Positions 53,561-64,000 of a stretch of 64,000 nucleotides of DNA are shown one piece after another. The notes below the pieces were generated by a model. It was not told the origin of the DNA and did not search any database. It saw nothing but the letters and a program-made list of their open reading frames with translations. The position numbers and the translations under genes were made by a program. Within the stretch, counting starts at the first letter, position 1, and each line of letters begins with the position of its first letter. This DNA is from Takakia lepidozioides. Lineage: Eukaryota > Streptophyta > Takakiopsida > Takakiales > Takakiaceae. Location: NCBI GenBank assembly GCA_030704615.1, contig CM060732.1, forward strand, positions 1,116,001-1,180,000, given 5' to 3'.

Positions 53561-53799
53561 AATCTGATGTGCATGAAACTGTGGCTGCCCCCATAGATGG
53601 AGACAAAGACGATTATGAGCGTGTTCTTGACCTGTTCTTGAACACTTGAATGGGTTTATGCGTCAAGTCAGGGCCAGAGCTGTCTGCGATCTTGCCATTG
53701 TAAATCCGACAACTGTTCAAGTATTTTGGTGTGCATGTGGACAACGAAGTGTGGCCGGGGTCCCATTCAGTTAGCCCTGAATGACTGGAATGATACGTT

Positions 53800-54629
53800 G
53801 ACGCATCGTGAGGACCTGGACATGGGTTGGCTTCTTTGCCACCAAGTACGTCCTTACAGTGCTTGTTTAGTAGATGTGGTTTACTACAATGCTTGTTTAT
53901 TATATGTGGTTGACGTTATGTGTAACATTATTGCCACCTCGGACTTCCATGTATTTTATGCCATTGTTGCTTTTTAATGCCGATTTGTATTTATTTGCTG
54001 ATTTGTACTTCATTCCTCATATGTAATTAATTTGTAATGTGCAGGACGTCCGGACTACATCGATTCACAAGTGAATGATGCATTGAATTCTGCCCAACAC
54101 AGCCTGCATGTTGTCCACAGTGTTAGGCATGCAGCTGACGAGGCTCACACAGAGGTGGGGTATCCTCTAGCGAGGTGTATGTTATCCCCTTGCTGATGGT
54201 CTCATTGTACCTGCAGCGACCAACATTGGCTCTTCAAAAACCAGCCCTGCCGGTCAACTTGTTGAACAGCCTACCACCCCACATGTGACCATTATGGCAT
54301 TATCTTCCCCTCTTCGTCCTTACAAGATGTTATTTGCTAGTTCTGATCGATACACCTCACATCACAGACGCAACGACCCGATTTGATGGTGATGATGATG
54401 GCAGTGTGCGGGCAATCTATAAAAATCAGCGCACTGTCACCTTTGCAAATCTCATTGCCATCCATACCACTGCAGCTGGGAGCACTAACGATGCGAAGAA
54501 TTCAAAACGACTTGCATCTACCGATAAACCTGTTCTTTTACAGCCTCAACACAAAAAATCAAAGACCAGATACACTTTCACCTTCCTAAAAAATGTACAT
54601 GCTTGTTTGACCTCACAATTACACCTACA
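53800..54629. other. Unassigned, with a short plus-strand frame
   Basis: A frame at 54,334-54,738 (DATTRFDGDDDGSVRAIYKN, LLQPQHKKSKTRYTF) is low in recognisable features and overlaps the antisense transposase fragment at its end. I see nothing else that can be supported. Confidence 0.25.
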
Positions 54630-55070
54630 CTACATGATGCCATGGAAAATGTATTGTGAGTTCAACGCCCGTGCACCCTTCTTTGCTCTATCATATGGTA
54701 CATTCCCTTCGGTTAGTTGCGCTTTCAGGTTCCTATGATAAGCTTCAACGGTAGCATTATTATCTTGAGAGGCATGGGGAATGTTCCGTGAACCTGTGAT
54801 CCACATTTTTGCTTTTGGAAGCCACTCATTTTCCATGTAGTTGCAGAATTCAGTCTCAGAGGGATACTTCTCCCGCAATAAGATTATTTTGTATACTTCC
54901 CATGCTTCACCTGCATCCCTAGAGGTGTCTCGTCTGTCGTACATGATTTGTGCAAGATATTGTAATACAGCCACATGTACTACTGCATCTTTGACCTTTG
55001 TGACTACATTATTTTGCCAAGCTTGCCAAACATGCCATAAGCACAGGAAAATTGCACAGTCCCCCCTCAC
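54630..55070 (-). pseudogene. MULE-type transposase fragment
   Basis: A 146-residue minus-strand frame has DCAIFLCLWHVWQAWQNNVV (the C/D-x-WH block that follows the second catalytic Asp in MULE transposases), then LAQIMYDRRDTSRDAGEAWE, and HASQDNNATVEAYHRNLKAQ, in which the Glu of VEAYH is the likely third catalytic residue. It belongs to the same subfamily as the antisense block at 660-787 and to a different one from the transposase at 12-14 kb. Neither end is found. Confidence 0.6.
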
Positions 55071-55319
55071 AGATCTGTTTCTTATCAGGTTGAAGTACTA
55101 TAATACATACTTACATGGAAGCGATGACCAAGCAATGCTGATATAAACTTGGAGGTACCTGATGGCTGCGATTTTTGCATCTGCGTCGTCGTCAATGAAG
55201 GCATTGGGGCGCCGGTCCACTTTGCTGCCTTTCATCCACTAGTTTAGTGCCTCCATCCAAGGTTGCAGATCCTTGGTTTTGCACCTGGCCATGAGAGAGA
55301 GAAGACTCCGGCGGAGGCC

Positions 55320-56575
55320 GGCGTAAGTAAGAACCACTTCGCCTTGCGGCTACTGCCCCCACTATTTCTACTTCGTAACCACTTGGCCTACCCCACTTCC
55401 CAACACCACCACCCTGATTGGAACCTCATCACAGCTATCGTTAACCTTGCTATTTCCATAGATCACCTTATCCATCTTATAAAAGTTAGGTCACATACTG
55501 GTATTACCGGCAATGAGGAGGCTGACCTCCTCGCTCAACTAGGGGCCTCCAAACCTTCGGTCGAACCATCGGAGAATCCCATCCACACTGCACACTCACA
55601 TCCTTTTTGGCTGATCCATCCTCTTCCTGACCCCCCGGAACCCCGACCAATCCGAAACCTTCTCACTATCCTAACTTGAGAAGCCAACAAACAAACCACA
55701 ACTTCTATCACCTACACCAAACTATATATCCAGAAATGGACGCATTCTGCAGTACTCCATCATAAGCTATCAAACCATTTTTGGAACACTCAAGCCGCCT
55801 CTAACGCACAAATACGACAAACACTTAAATTCAGATACGCCCAGTACATGGGCCACCAGTGTAAGCACGCGTTTTGGCCTAGCATATACCCATCCCCGCA
55901 CTGTCCACTCTGCTCTCACATCCACGCGACAAGTGATACCTGGCCCCATCTTCTTAGCCAATGTCCCCACACCATCATCCACGATCTCCGTATTGCAAGG
56001 CGCAATCATGCCGTTTGGCATAATTCACAAACTCCTACTACGCCGACAAGAAACTAGATGGTTTTCACTCATCAATGTTGGCACTTATAACCAAGGTAGG
56101 CCTCTTGACCATACGGTACCACCATGGTTACTTCCGTGTATATGCCGACCCCACTCATCTTGCACATGCCCTGCCCGACTTTGCCCAGACATCTTGCTAG
56201 TCCAGGGTCTTCCCATAAATGCCCCCACACCCACTGACCCATCCCTAGCCCTCACCATACACTTCATAGAATTTACATACTGCCACGACTGCTTCCCAGT
56301 TCTTCCATCCTCGAAAAACGCCAGAAATACGCCCCACTCATCCTCGCTATCCGCCAACAGGGATGGACCATAGGCCCGCTTACTGTCATCACTGCTGGCA
56401 CTAGAGGTGGCATTCCTAATGTCAGCATCTCTGTACTTCACAATAACCTTAAAATCCATATCACTCCTATTCATAAATTCTTCAAAGCCATTCACCTGAC
56501 GACAATTCGTTCTCTCACAGCTATCATCGCCAACAAACAACAACTTGAATCCAACCTTCCCCCCGCCCCCTAGGT
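55320..56575 (+). mobile_element. LINE-like element, copy 2, 3' part
   Basis: It begins abruptly in the middle of the RNase H (LLRNHLAYPTSQHHHPDWNL), continues IKVRSHTGITGNEEADLLAQ, then in broken frames LKFRYAQYMGHQCKHAFWPS, the knuckle CPLCSHIHATSDTWPHLLSQ, and ARRNHAVW. After CPDIL at about 56,197 come TYCHDCFP and, in another frame, KRQKYAPLILAIRQQGW and PLTVITAGTRGGIPNV, a C-terminal block seen after RNase H in some LINEs. Copy 1 lacks this end because it is cut at CPDIL. The missing RNase H start is inverted at 56.7-56.95 kb. Confidence 0.65.
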
Positions 56576-56705
56576 ATCTTGGGCACCCATGGGTACCCGT
56601 CGGGTACCCACGGGGTACCCCTTGGGGTCCCCATGGATACCCTACAATTCCCTTGGCGCCATGAGTGCCATCTCCCCCTTTGGTCACTAGGTGTCCCTTG
56701 GACAC
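56570..56705. repeat. GGTACC-rich palindromic stretch
   Basis: Alternating GGGTACCC, GGGGTACCCC, CATGGGTACC, GGGGTCCCCATGG and GTGTCCCTTGGACACC make a run of short overlapping palindromes directly after the LINE-like 3' end. It separates the two inverted parts of the element. Confidence 0.6.
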
Positions 56706-57245
56706 CTATCCGTAAAAAATGTAGTATGGTGGGGGGAATGCAGTTAGATGGGAGAGAGCTTTGAAGATGGCCATAAGTTCTGCACGCAAGATGTTAGCGG
56801 GGCCTGGGAGTTGGTGGGTAGTTCCTCTACTGGTGGTGGCATGGTATATGCCATATCCGGCGCGAGAGCTGGAGCGGGATCCGTCTGTATAGTGTGAGTG
56901 AAGATGGGGGTATTTATGGGAAGTATGTTCATGATACAATGGGGGGGTGTCATAGGGAGTTACGTCGCGTGTGGAGGGGGGGCGGGGGAGTGCCCTAGCC
57001 CATGTTTTGTTTGGTTTTGGCCTACAAGCCTTGGGGGGGGGGAGGGGTTTGTGATAGGCCTCTCCTGGACCAAGTATGCTGAGTTGCGAAGCCTAAGGCT
57101 CCGAATATGCAGTTGTGGGGGTGAGGCTGTCGAAGGAGGAGAGTTCAAGGGGGCAGGTGAGTGGGCTAGAGTAATATGAGTGTGTAAGATGGAATGAGGT
57201 GATGAAGAATTTGAGGATGTCCGGGGAGGTGGTATTGTGGGCATA
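56706..57245 (-). mobile_element. LINE-like element, copy 2, inverted 5' part
   Basis: On the minus strand HSHYTDGSRSSSRAGYGIYH and ANILRAELMAIFKALSHL give the first half of the RNase H, ending at TACGGATAG (about 56,712). This is the same point at which the plus-strand part at 55.33 kb begins. The upstream frame (57,244-56,960) is Pro/Ser-rich as in copy 1. One element has therefore been split and one piece flipped. Confidence 0.6.
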
Positions 57246-57337
57246 GGTTAGTGTTCATATATCGGGGGTGTGGGTTTTTTTCGGGGGGGGAGGGGGTCGC
57301 GTAAATACCGGTCAACAAGCCAACAAACCTCTTTGGC

Positions 57338-58006
57338 AAAGTTGTCGTGCGCATACATATCGCTACACAACTACATCGCTGTCCAAAACCACACAACACA
57401 TGTGCACACCAAACACTAGTCTATAACTAGTCCACCACTAGTGCACCGCTAGTCCTGCCACTAGTGCAACCACTAGTCCACCACTAGGCTACCACTAGCC
57501 ACCACTAGTGTAGCCACTAGTCCATCACTAGGCTGCCACTAGCCCATCACAATGATAAGGAAAGGAATGATACAAGCATACAAGCTCTCTCAAACTCACA
57601 CACTTGCACATGAAAACATCACTCATATATTAAGTCGAGCCAAGTGCACCCCACGCCATGGGGAATCCACACTATGGCGCCATAGCTAGACGCGGTGAGG
57701 CTCAACTCGAGAAAGATGAGCCCACCGCGATCTGCCGTGAAGATAACAACGCCAGGAGCCCAAACATGTATTGGCCCCTGGATTGACACTTGGGTCAATC
57801 CCAAATGTCAATATATGAAAGCTAGCTATTTCCTAGCTAACTTCACACTAATTGACAGCTGTCGTGCGCATACATATCGCTACACAACTACATCGCTGTC
57901 CAAAACCACACAACACATGTGCATACCAAACACTAGTCTATAACTAGTCCACCACTAGTGCACCGCTAGTCCTGCCACTAGTGCAACCACTAGTCCACCA
58001 CTAGTG
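57338..58006 (+). repeat. Two ~150-bp direct repeats rich in ACTAG
   Basis: 57,340-57,489 and 57,857-58,004 share GTCGTGCGCATACATATCGC through ACTAGTGCAACCACTAGTCC with very few differences. They hold repeated (C)CACTAG(T) motifs about every 10-14 bases. Between them lies the repeat that matches 30.48-31.50 kb in inverted orientation. This could be a terminal direct repeat of a small element, or a local duplication. The second one abuts the LTR at 58,005. Confidence 0.65.
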
Positions 58007-58957
58007 TGAATCGTCCACTAAGAGGGTGTTGGATTCGTTAAATCCAGAAAATTCTGACCACACCCTCGACAGTCTCTTCTGTAAGTTCTGTACGGGAGGC
58101 CCTTTTGTGGGTTGTGGCTCTGTCGAGGGGTCACACTCCTCTTGTGACCACACAAAGAGGGGAGAACCCTTCATCCCCTGTATCACCACTTTCAAGATGT
58201 CTACAACATTCCCCTTGGAAGCACATGATGTCGCGGCCCTTTGCCTTGAGGGCAGGGGGTCGGGACACATGAGGGGCTGCCCCTGTGGTGGGGGCAGCGG
58301 CAGCGATAGGTATGGGGGGGCTGAAGCACCCTTGAGTGCCCAAGGCACTCAGGGAAGCGGAGGCGCTCACTAGGTGGAGCCCCGCACACCGGGTTGCAGT
58401 GGGGGTGGCTCCACAAGGGGTGGTGGTAGCTTAGCGGGACTTAGTGGGGGTGGCATAGGACTCACCATGGGGGCGGAGACCTCGTGGTGGGAGTCGTGGG
58501 GAGTCTTGGGACTCGTCACGGTCCATAGGGGCCGTGGTGAGTGGGCCAAGACTTACCGCGACTCATCACCGGGAGTCGAGGGTTTTCGTGGTGGTTCGCC
58601 ATAAAATGGCATGGCTGGTTGTGAAACCCCCGCGGACAGCTACAGAAGTATATATAGGGGGAGTAGTAACCCGAGAACGGTGCAAGCCCGTTGGTGACCA
58701 AAAACTAGTGAGTAAGCGAGCGAGCCGGAAAGCAACCAAAGAGTGGGGAGCTGTTTCGGACTGCCAACTATCAAAGGGAATTCCCGCTGGTTCCAAATCG
58801 GTGGAGGGTTCTTTGGGAGAACAAAGGGGGATCGTTATGCCCCGGTGAGCAGCCGAAGCTCCAAGTTGGCCCGGCGGCCAGGTTGGGAGCCAGGCGCGCG
58901 CATCAAAGCGAGTAACTATGACTTGAGAGGGAGCTTACCGAAGTGAGGTGCGCGACA
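58005..58957 (+). repeat. 5' LTR of retrotransposon family B
   Basis: It begins TGTGAATCGTCCACTAAGAG and ends GGTGCGCGACA, TG...CA as expected, about 953 bp. A TATA-like GTATATATAGGGGG at about 58,649 would drive transcription. The primer-binding site follows two bases after the end. The partial copy is at 22,493-23,227. Confidence 0.8.
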
Positions 58958-58959
58958 CT

Positions 58960-58977
58960 TGGTATCAGAGCTTAGAG
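58960..58977 (+). promoter_or_regulatory. Primer-binding site (initiator tRNA-Met)
   Basis: TGGTATCAGAGC, followed by TTAGAG, is the standard plant tRNA-iMet complementary site that primes minus-strand synthesis in gypsy and copia elements. Confidence 0.9.
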
Positions 58978-59012
58978 TTCAGTACGCGATCGTCCTTGGG
59001 ATTGGCCTCATC

Positions 59013-59876
59013 ATGGGGTCGGGCAAGCCGAAGCGAAAGCGGAACGGCCCAAAAGATGATGATCCTGGTGAGCCCGATGGGGGCGACGTGTCACCGAGGC
59101 GGCCGTTTAAGGAAGCGATGCATGTTTCCGAAAACGAGGCTACTCAAGAACGGGAGGAATCTGAGGAGTCGGAGCCCGAGGAATCCTTGAGAGCTCCAAC
59201 AAACCAAGAGATGCCTCCCATGCCGGCAACCTTTTGGGAAGGGTTGTTGGCGCAGTTTGGCGGGACGTTGAAAGACGTGTTGAAGGCGGCTAATGCCACT
59301 TCCACTAAGGCAAAGTTTAAGGTGAAGCCTAAGGAACCCGGCACCTTCGAGGGCGTCCAAAATCGAAAGGCACTCAACACCTAGCTCCTGGAGCTAGAGC
59401 AGTACTTCCGGGCGGCCAAGTTGAGTGACGAGGATCGGGTGGAAGTGGCTCCCACCTATTTGAGGGGCTATGCTCAACAATGGTGGCAGAAACGCCTTCA
59501 CGACCGAGGTCCAAGCCCAGAAACCTTGAACTGGAGTGGGTTCAAGGAATTGATGAAGAGACAATTTGTGCCCCTCAACGCGTCCTGGCTTGCCCGTGAC
59601 AAGATGAGGAATTTGAAGCAAACAGATGACATTCGGGGGTATGTCCAGGCTTTCAATGTGTTGTTGCTCGAAGTCGCGGACATGGCAGAACCAGAAATGG
59701 TCTTCAACTTTGTGGCGGGACTGGCCCCATGGGCCAGGCGGAAGTTGGAGGAGAAGCCACCCAAGACTTTGAACGAGGCAATTGAGAGGGCTGAATGTTT
59801 CTCGGATGTCCCTAGGGGTGAAAGACAAGGCCGTACGGAGCTGAACCACAAGAAGACCCACTCAGTGAAACGATAG
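59013..59876 (+). pseudogene. Retrotransposon family B gag, one stop
   Basis: ATG at 59,013. A charged N-terminus (GKPKRKRNGPKDDD) is followed by a Glu-rich stretch, then, after a TAG at 59,382 where relatives would have Trp, the gag core continues in the same frame: LELEQYFRAAKLSDEDRVEV, YLRGYAQQWWQKRLHD, WSGFKELMKRQFVPLNASWL and DIRGYVQAFNVLLLEVADM. This is the retrotransposon gag fold that makes the particle. The frame ends at 59,876, where the LINE fragment begins; there is no zinc knuckle or pol. Confidence 0.85.
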
Positions 59877-61380
59877 TTAAGACTTTCTCCACTGATTTAT
59901 CCTAAATTTATTTGAATTAAAATGGGTCCTGTGACAATCTGCAACACATTTTGCCCAAGCTTTTTTTGATTCCGTTATAAGATCTTTGTATACCATTGCC
60001 AACAAAGTGGAGGTACTGATCGTCTCCTTACAGAAGGTCTTTTTACATCTAGCACGCCACAAATACCACAGAGTAGATGCACGGAGTGTCTCGAAGACCG
60101 GACATGGAAAGGATCGGGCCCTCGCTGTTTTGTTGTAATTAAGTAACAAGTCCAGTGGGCCAATGGCAGAAACGCTCCAGTGGCTGTAGAAGACCTTGAT
60201 CAAGGGCCAGATTCTGGCCAGAGCTGTACAGGTAAGAAGGCAGTGCTCGTGGATTTCAATGATCCCCGAGGAGGAGCATGCACACAGTAGAGCTTCATGG
60301 AATTGCAACCATTCACCTACTTTTAGGGCTCTGTTTGCCACCTGCCATAGAAACGCCGAGATCTTGGCGGGCCTAATTTTCAGCCAGATAGAAGACCAGA
60401 TTGCTGACCAGTTCTCATTTGAGAATCCAAAGTGACTCCATTTGCTATTCCACTTAGGGGAGAGGGCAAGCGGGTTGTTGAGCGCCATGTATGCTTTCTT
60501 GGGGGTATAGGTGAGAAGGGGTGATGGGGAGCGACCAAAGGCCCACTCCCATTCTTTGGGGTCCAATTGGAGGTCAGAAAGGGGTCTTCCCAAGATCCAC
60601 ACAAATGTGGATGCAACAATCCAGGACAAGACAGGGACGAGAAGAGGGATTGGGATTGAGAGACTATGATTAGTGCAAGTGTTTCGGGATTGATGTGGAA
60701 AGCGAACCCTGAGAAGTGCGTGTCCGTGACGTGAAGCACCATTAGGATGGTGAGCCTGCTATTTATGACACCTAATGTCCAAAAGTTCGGGGAGGGGGTT
60801 AGAGGTCCAGCCTGTAGAGCCACGATCCAGTTTTGAGGTATGGAATTTATGACCCTATGAAGTCTCCCATCTAGAGGTCTTGAGGGGGCTTGCCATCATG
60901 AGATTTCCCACCACCAAAAACCTCCACCAGCCTCCTTCTGGGCCCAAGAATCTGGGCGCCACTTACCAAGGAGGGCTGTGATCTGGGTTTCCAGGTCAAG
61001 CACCCCTAGTCCACCTAGTTTTTTCGGCTGGCAGATTTGTCTCCAGGAGACCTGTGGTCTGACCTTTTGCCCTGCCTTGCTAGCACCCCATATAAAATTC
61101 CGCAACAAAGCTTTGTATTCACGGATTTGCCTTTTGGATGGACGCCAGGATGCTGCGTAGAACCATAGACCAGCCGAGACAATCTGGTTGGCCACCAGTG
61201 CCCGACCTGTGATAGAGAGAAACTTAGAGCCCCAAAAAGTGAGGTTTTTTTTTTATTTTGGATAAAATGGGTGCAAAACGTTGTTCGTCAGTGATACCAA
61301 CCCCATAGGTATATCCTAGCAGCGTTGTCATCTGGCCAGGTTGTAGCCATGAGAGACCTAAGGCATGGCCCCAAGAGGGC
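59877..61380 (-). mobile_element. Plant LINE fragment (RT end and zinc-binding domain)
   Basis: On the minus strand the order is TGRALVANQIVSAGLWFYAA, then RNFIWGASKAGQKVRPQVSW and QPKKLGGLGVLDLETQITAL (the segment after the RT thumb), then IWSSIWLKIRPAKISAFLWQ, VANRALKVGEWLQFHEALLC and IEIHEHCLLTCTALARIWPL, the zf-RVT zinc-binding domain of plant L1-like LINEs, stop at 59,877. Frames are broken in between. No poly-A tail is seen at its 3' side (59,877), so that end was probably lost. Confidence 0.75.
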
Positions 61381-62309
61381 TGTTAGAGGGCTGCTTGGGA
61401 CTTAGTCGCTTTTACGGGATCTGTGGGGTACCCTTAATTTTTACACAGACTAAGACCAACAGGAGCCTTAGGGGTGACAGCAACAGGCTTTAGGGGGGGA
61501 GATACACAGCCCAACACAGTCCATCACAGCCCGACACAGCCGTCACAGCTCGTCACAGTCCAACACAGCCAGTCACAGCCAACACAGCCCGTCATAGCTT
61601 CGCACAGCCAACACGGCCCGTCCCAGTCCGACACAGCCGACACAGCCGCCATAGCCAGTCACAGCTTGACACAACCCAACACAACCAGTCACAGCCCGCC
61701 ACAGCCTGATACAACCAATCACAGCTCGGCACAGCTGGGGAACAATTATCATTGGTAGGGAACGACGGTGGGGAACGACATCTGAAAAAGGAACGTGTAC
61801 TACAGGGATGACGGTTAGTTAGGAAAGCGGTTAGAACAGCTTGTAGGTAGAAAAAGCGAAGAGCGGGGACGTCTAGGGGGCACTACTTCTGGGGGGACTT
61901 CTGGCATCACTGGGGGGAAGCGGAGAGCGCATCTCTGAGTAGGAAGAGGGAGAGCACGGAGTAGGAGGAAAACAATCTGTTGAAGCTTGACGAATGCAAG
62001 CGGTAGAGTTGTAATGTAGAGCAGATTAGAGGCTCCATGGCTTCAGCCTGATACTCGATAGATATTAATCTGATATATACTTCATACTCACACTGTGTAG
62101 AGAGATCTGAGTGAAGCTGTGGAATGAATGGATGAGTTGATGGAATCCAAAAGATTGCTGAAGCAATCTGATACTTAAATATCAACAGTAAGGTAACTAG
62201 CTAACATGAATACGGGAAGGAATACAAATAGGAAACACCCCCATGATACACTTGCTGTAGGTCATGACTGATTGTTCTGAGCGGGCTGAGTGCTTAGAGA
62301 TTTCCAACT
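61381..62309 (+). repeat. 5' LTR of a second gypsy family A element
   Basis: Same start, length and end as the LTR at 21,357-22,292, including the CACAGCC minisatellite (61,500-61,740). Here it is followed by coding sequence and a gag, so it is a 5' LTR. The bases just after it (GGGAGACTGGGTC) do not match the usual tRNA-Met primer site. Confidence 0.85.
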
Positions 62310-62336
62310 GGGAGACTGGGTCATGAACAACCAGAT

Positions 62337-62881
62337 GTGACAGGCATCTGGTGGGATCATGGTGGTTGGAGAATTAAAGAATTTGATGTGAATCAAATTC
62401 CTTGTGAAACTGAGAAGGAAAGATTGTCCAAACGATTCTTTCAGAGGTTCTTGGAATTGCCAGACGGTTGTAAGGAAAACATTCTTAAGAGAGTGCATGA
62501 TGCTGACCCTGAGTGGGGTCTGGAGAAAGGAGTGATAAAGATTTATCAGGTGGCCTGTAGAGGAAGAGCACGTTGGTTACCAACACTGGTTATGTGATAG
62601 CATTGCTATCCATTAAGCGAGTAGAGTTTGAAGGCTGGGAGGAAAGAAAGGTGAATGTTTATACTCATATGCATGAAGAGCTTGTACTGGTAAAGAATTG
62701 GATTCCAAAGGATATTTTGTGGATCAAACTCACACCAAGAACAGCTTTCCAGACTTGTTTGCCATATGGTTATATGGTAACGGAGACTTCTAGTATAGCC
62801 AAGGGTGCATTAAAGCTTGAAAGAAACCCAGGCATATACGAGAGATATTACAGAAGAGAGTTTTGGTTATTGCCACATTAA
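62337..62881 (+). CDS. Leader ORFs of gypsy family A upstream of gag
   Basis: Two overlapping frames: 62,337-62,597 (WWDHGGWRIKEFDVNQIPCE, FFQRFLELPDGCKENILKRV) and 62,573-62,881 (RVEFEGWEERKVNVYTHMHE, NPGIYERYYRREFWLLPH). The second shares the gag frame but is separated from it by stops. They are in the right place to be part of an N-terminal gag extension broken by one frameshift. I recognise no domain. Confidence 0.4.
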
Positions 62882-62902
62882 AAGAAATGAAAGACATGGG
62901 AC

Positions 62903-64000
62903 ATGAGTGATGAAAGAGAAGCTAGACTCCAGAGATATTCAGCAAAAAGAGAAAGCTATCTGAAAGCTAATTATCCATATCTTTGGGAGAGAAGAATAGA
63001 CATAGGGGAATCATCTGGACCTAAGTCACCATTAAGATCACAGAGTACATCACCCATATCGGAAGAACTAGAGTTGGATGCCACTCCTTCTTTTTCTTTG
63101 CAAGAAAGATTAAGGGAATTGGTACGGGAAGAAGATCAATCACGAGGTGGAAGAGCTGAGGTACATCCCTGGATAAAAGATTTGACAGAAATCTTTGATA
63201 AGAGTTGGCATGGAACACCAAAAGCAGGAACTCCAGTTTCTGAAGCGGAAGGTGAAGAAGGAGGAGAGGATGTGGCAGAGCCAACCGAGAGTTCAGACTC
63301 TCCAACACCATTGCAGTTGAGTTATATGAGTGAAGAAGAAACCCAAGGGCAGAACTTGGAGGATGAAAATAGAGAGAAGAAATTGGAAGAGGAAGAGTAT
63401 GAAGAAGTAGACCCAACAGCTGAGGTTGAGACTACAACCAGGACATCCCAACCCGTTGGACCTGGATCAAGTGGAGCACTTGGATCACAGGCCAACGAAG
63501 GTGTCGGCTCAGGGGGATCAGGCGGGCTGCCTGGATCTGGCTCTGGGGGGACAGGGAGTGTGGGAAGTAGTGCAACTGGAGCTGGGAATACTGTGAATAT
63601 CGTGGGACCAGTAGTAGGGACTGCTCAGGGGCCACCACTGGGTGGAAGATCCACCACAACTACAACAGGTCCTCAAGGACCAGCACCAGCAAGGGTGCCA
63701 GCACCTGTCAGTGGGCTGAAGGTAGGGCCACAGATGGCGTTACAACCAACACGGGCAAAACCACCTTTTCCAATATATTCAGGAAAATGGGATCTTGATG
63801 TACACATTAGCCAATTTGAGCACATGTGTATAATGAACAATGAGAATGACGATGATGCCAAGATGAGATTGTTTCCTTGTTCACTTATCAAGAAAGCAAG
63901 TGAATGGTATGCAAGATTCCCTGATAATCATTTCCTAACCTGGAATGGCTTGAATACAGCATTTCGAAATAGGTTCGGGACAAGTAAAACTGAGGATGAA
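62903..64000 (+). CDS. Gypsy family A gag, open at window end
   Basis: ATG at 62,903 starts 366 codons without a stop, running off the window. The N-terminal part is charged (MSDEREARLQRYSAKRESYL), then acidic, then a Gly/Ser/Thr/Pro-rich linker (residues about 180-265), and the gag core starts PPFPIYSGKWDLDVHISQFE and continues to SEWYARFPDNHFLTWNGLNT. It forms the particle shell. Unlike the copy at 0-22 kb it has no visible defect, so this may be a younger element. Confidence 0.8.
   Translation, partial: MSDEREARLQRYSAKRESYLKANYPYLWERRIDIGESSGPKSPLRSQSTSPISEELELDATPSFSLQERLRELVREEDQSRGGRAEVHPWIKDLTEIFDKSWHGTPKAGTPVSEAEGEEGGEDVAEPTESSDSPTPLQLSYMSEEETQGQNLEDENREKKLEEEEYEEVDPTAEVETTTRTSQPVGPGSSGALGSQANEGVGSGGSGGLPGSGSGGTGSVGSSATGAGNTVNIVGPVVGTAQGPPLGGRSTTTTTGPQGPAPARVPAPVSGLKVGPQMALQPTRAKPPFPIYSGKWDLDVHISQFEHMCIMNNENDDDAKMRLFPCSLIKKASEWYARFPDNHFLTWNGLNTAFRNRFGTSKTEDE

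Noticed and set aside
57338-57560. CACTA-type transposon end suggested by CACTAG motifs
   Set aside because: CACTA elements carry the motif at their termini only. Here it is repeated every 10-14 bases with no inverted partner, 3-bp duplication or transposase.

Overview
The window comes from a nuclear chromosome of a green plant (streptophyte). Genes have GT-AG introns, plant-type LTR retrotransposons dominate, there is a plant ABCI-family ABC protein gene, and there is a broken PPR gene with MYAKCGS-type repeats. I cannot tell from sequence alone whether the source is a charophyte alga or a seedless land plant. Most of the 64 kb is mobile DNA in nested layers. The only gene that looks intact and host-like is a six-exon ABCI-type ATPase gene at 47.0-49.4 kb (minus strand), facing an unrecognised coiled-coil gene at 44.9-46.1 kb (plus strand).

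Region by region: 0.26-3.98 kb is the pol region of a Ty3/gypsy retrotransposon. Its integrase is cut in two by a 12,210-bp DNA transposon (3979-16188) with terminal inverted repeats and an 8-bp target duplication. The integrase resumes at 16.2 kb, followed by extra coiled-coil ORFs and a 3' LTR (21,357-22,292). A second copy of that LTR family starts another element at 61,381 and leads into a gag ORF that runs off the window. Between these lie a partial LTR of a second family (22.5-23.2 kb), its fuller copy with a tRNA-Met primer site and gag (58.0-59.9 kb), two copies of a LINE-like element with RNase H and zinc knuckle (26.5-29.0 and 55.3-57.3 kb), one preceded by a chromodomain-like ORF, a plant LINE fragment (59.9-61.4 kb), small TIR elements, a probable tRNA-derived SINE, and fragments of other MULE-type transposases.

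The most interesting content is in the 12.2-kb transposon. Its right half (plus strand) encodes a MULE-like DDE transposase with a degenerate SWIM-type finger, now frameshifted. Its left half (minus strand) carries a multi-exon gene joining a ParB/sulfiredoxin-like domain (DGNHR motif) to a beta-class amino-methyltransferase. Motif IV comes first. In a second copy (31.8-39.6 kb, 3' half inverted) and a third fragment (25.3-26.2 kb) the exons for motif X and the SAM-binding motif I follow it. ParB-methylase fusions are familiar in phages and bacteria; I know of no described plant transposon carrying one.

Throughout the element, in the same intron of both gene copies, in the divergent intergenic region and in large satellite arrays outside it, the same perfect palindrome recurs (core AAATTCGGCGCCGAATTT) inside different repeat units. 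A ParB-like protein plus arrays of a palindromic site suggests a binding or modification relationship, but that link is inference. No copy of the ParB-methylase gene in this window is intact.
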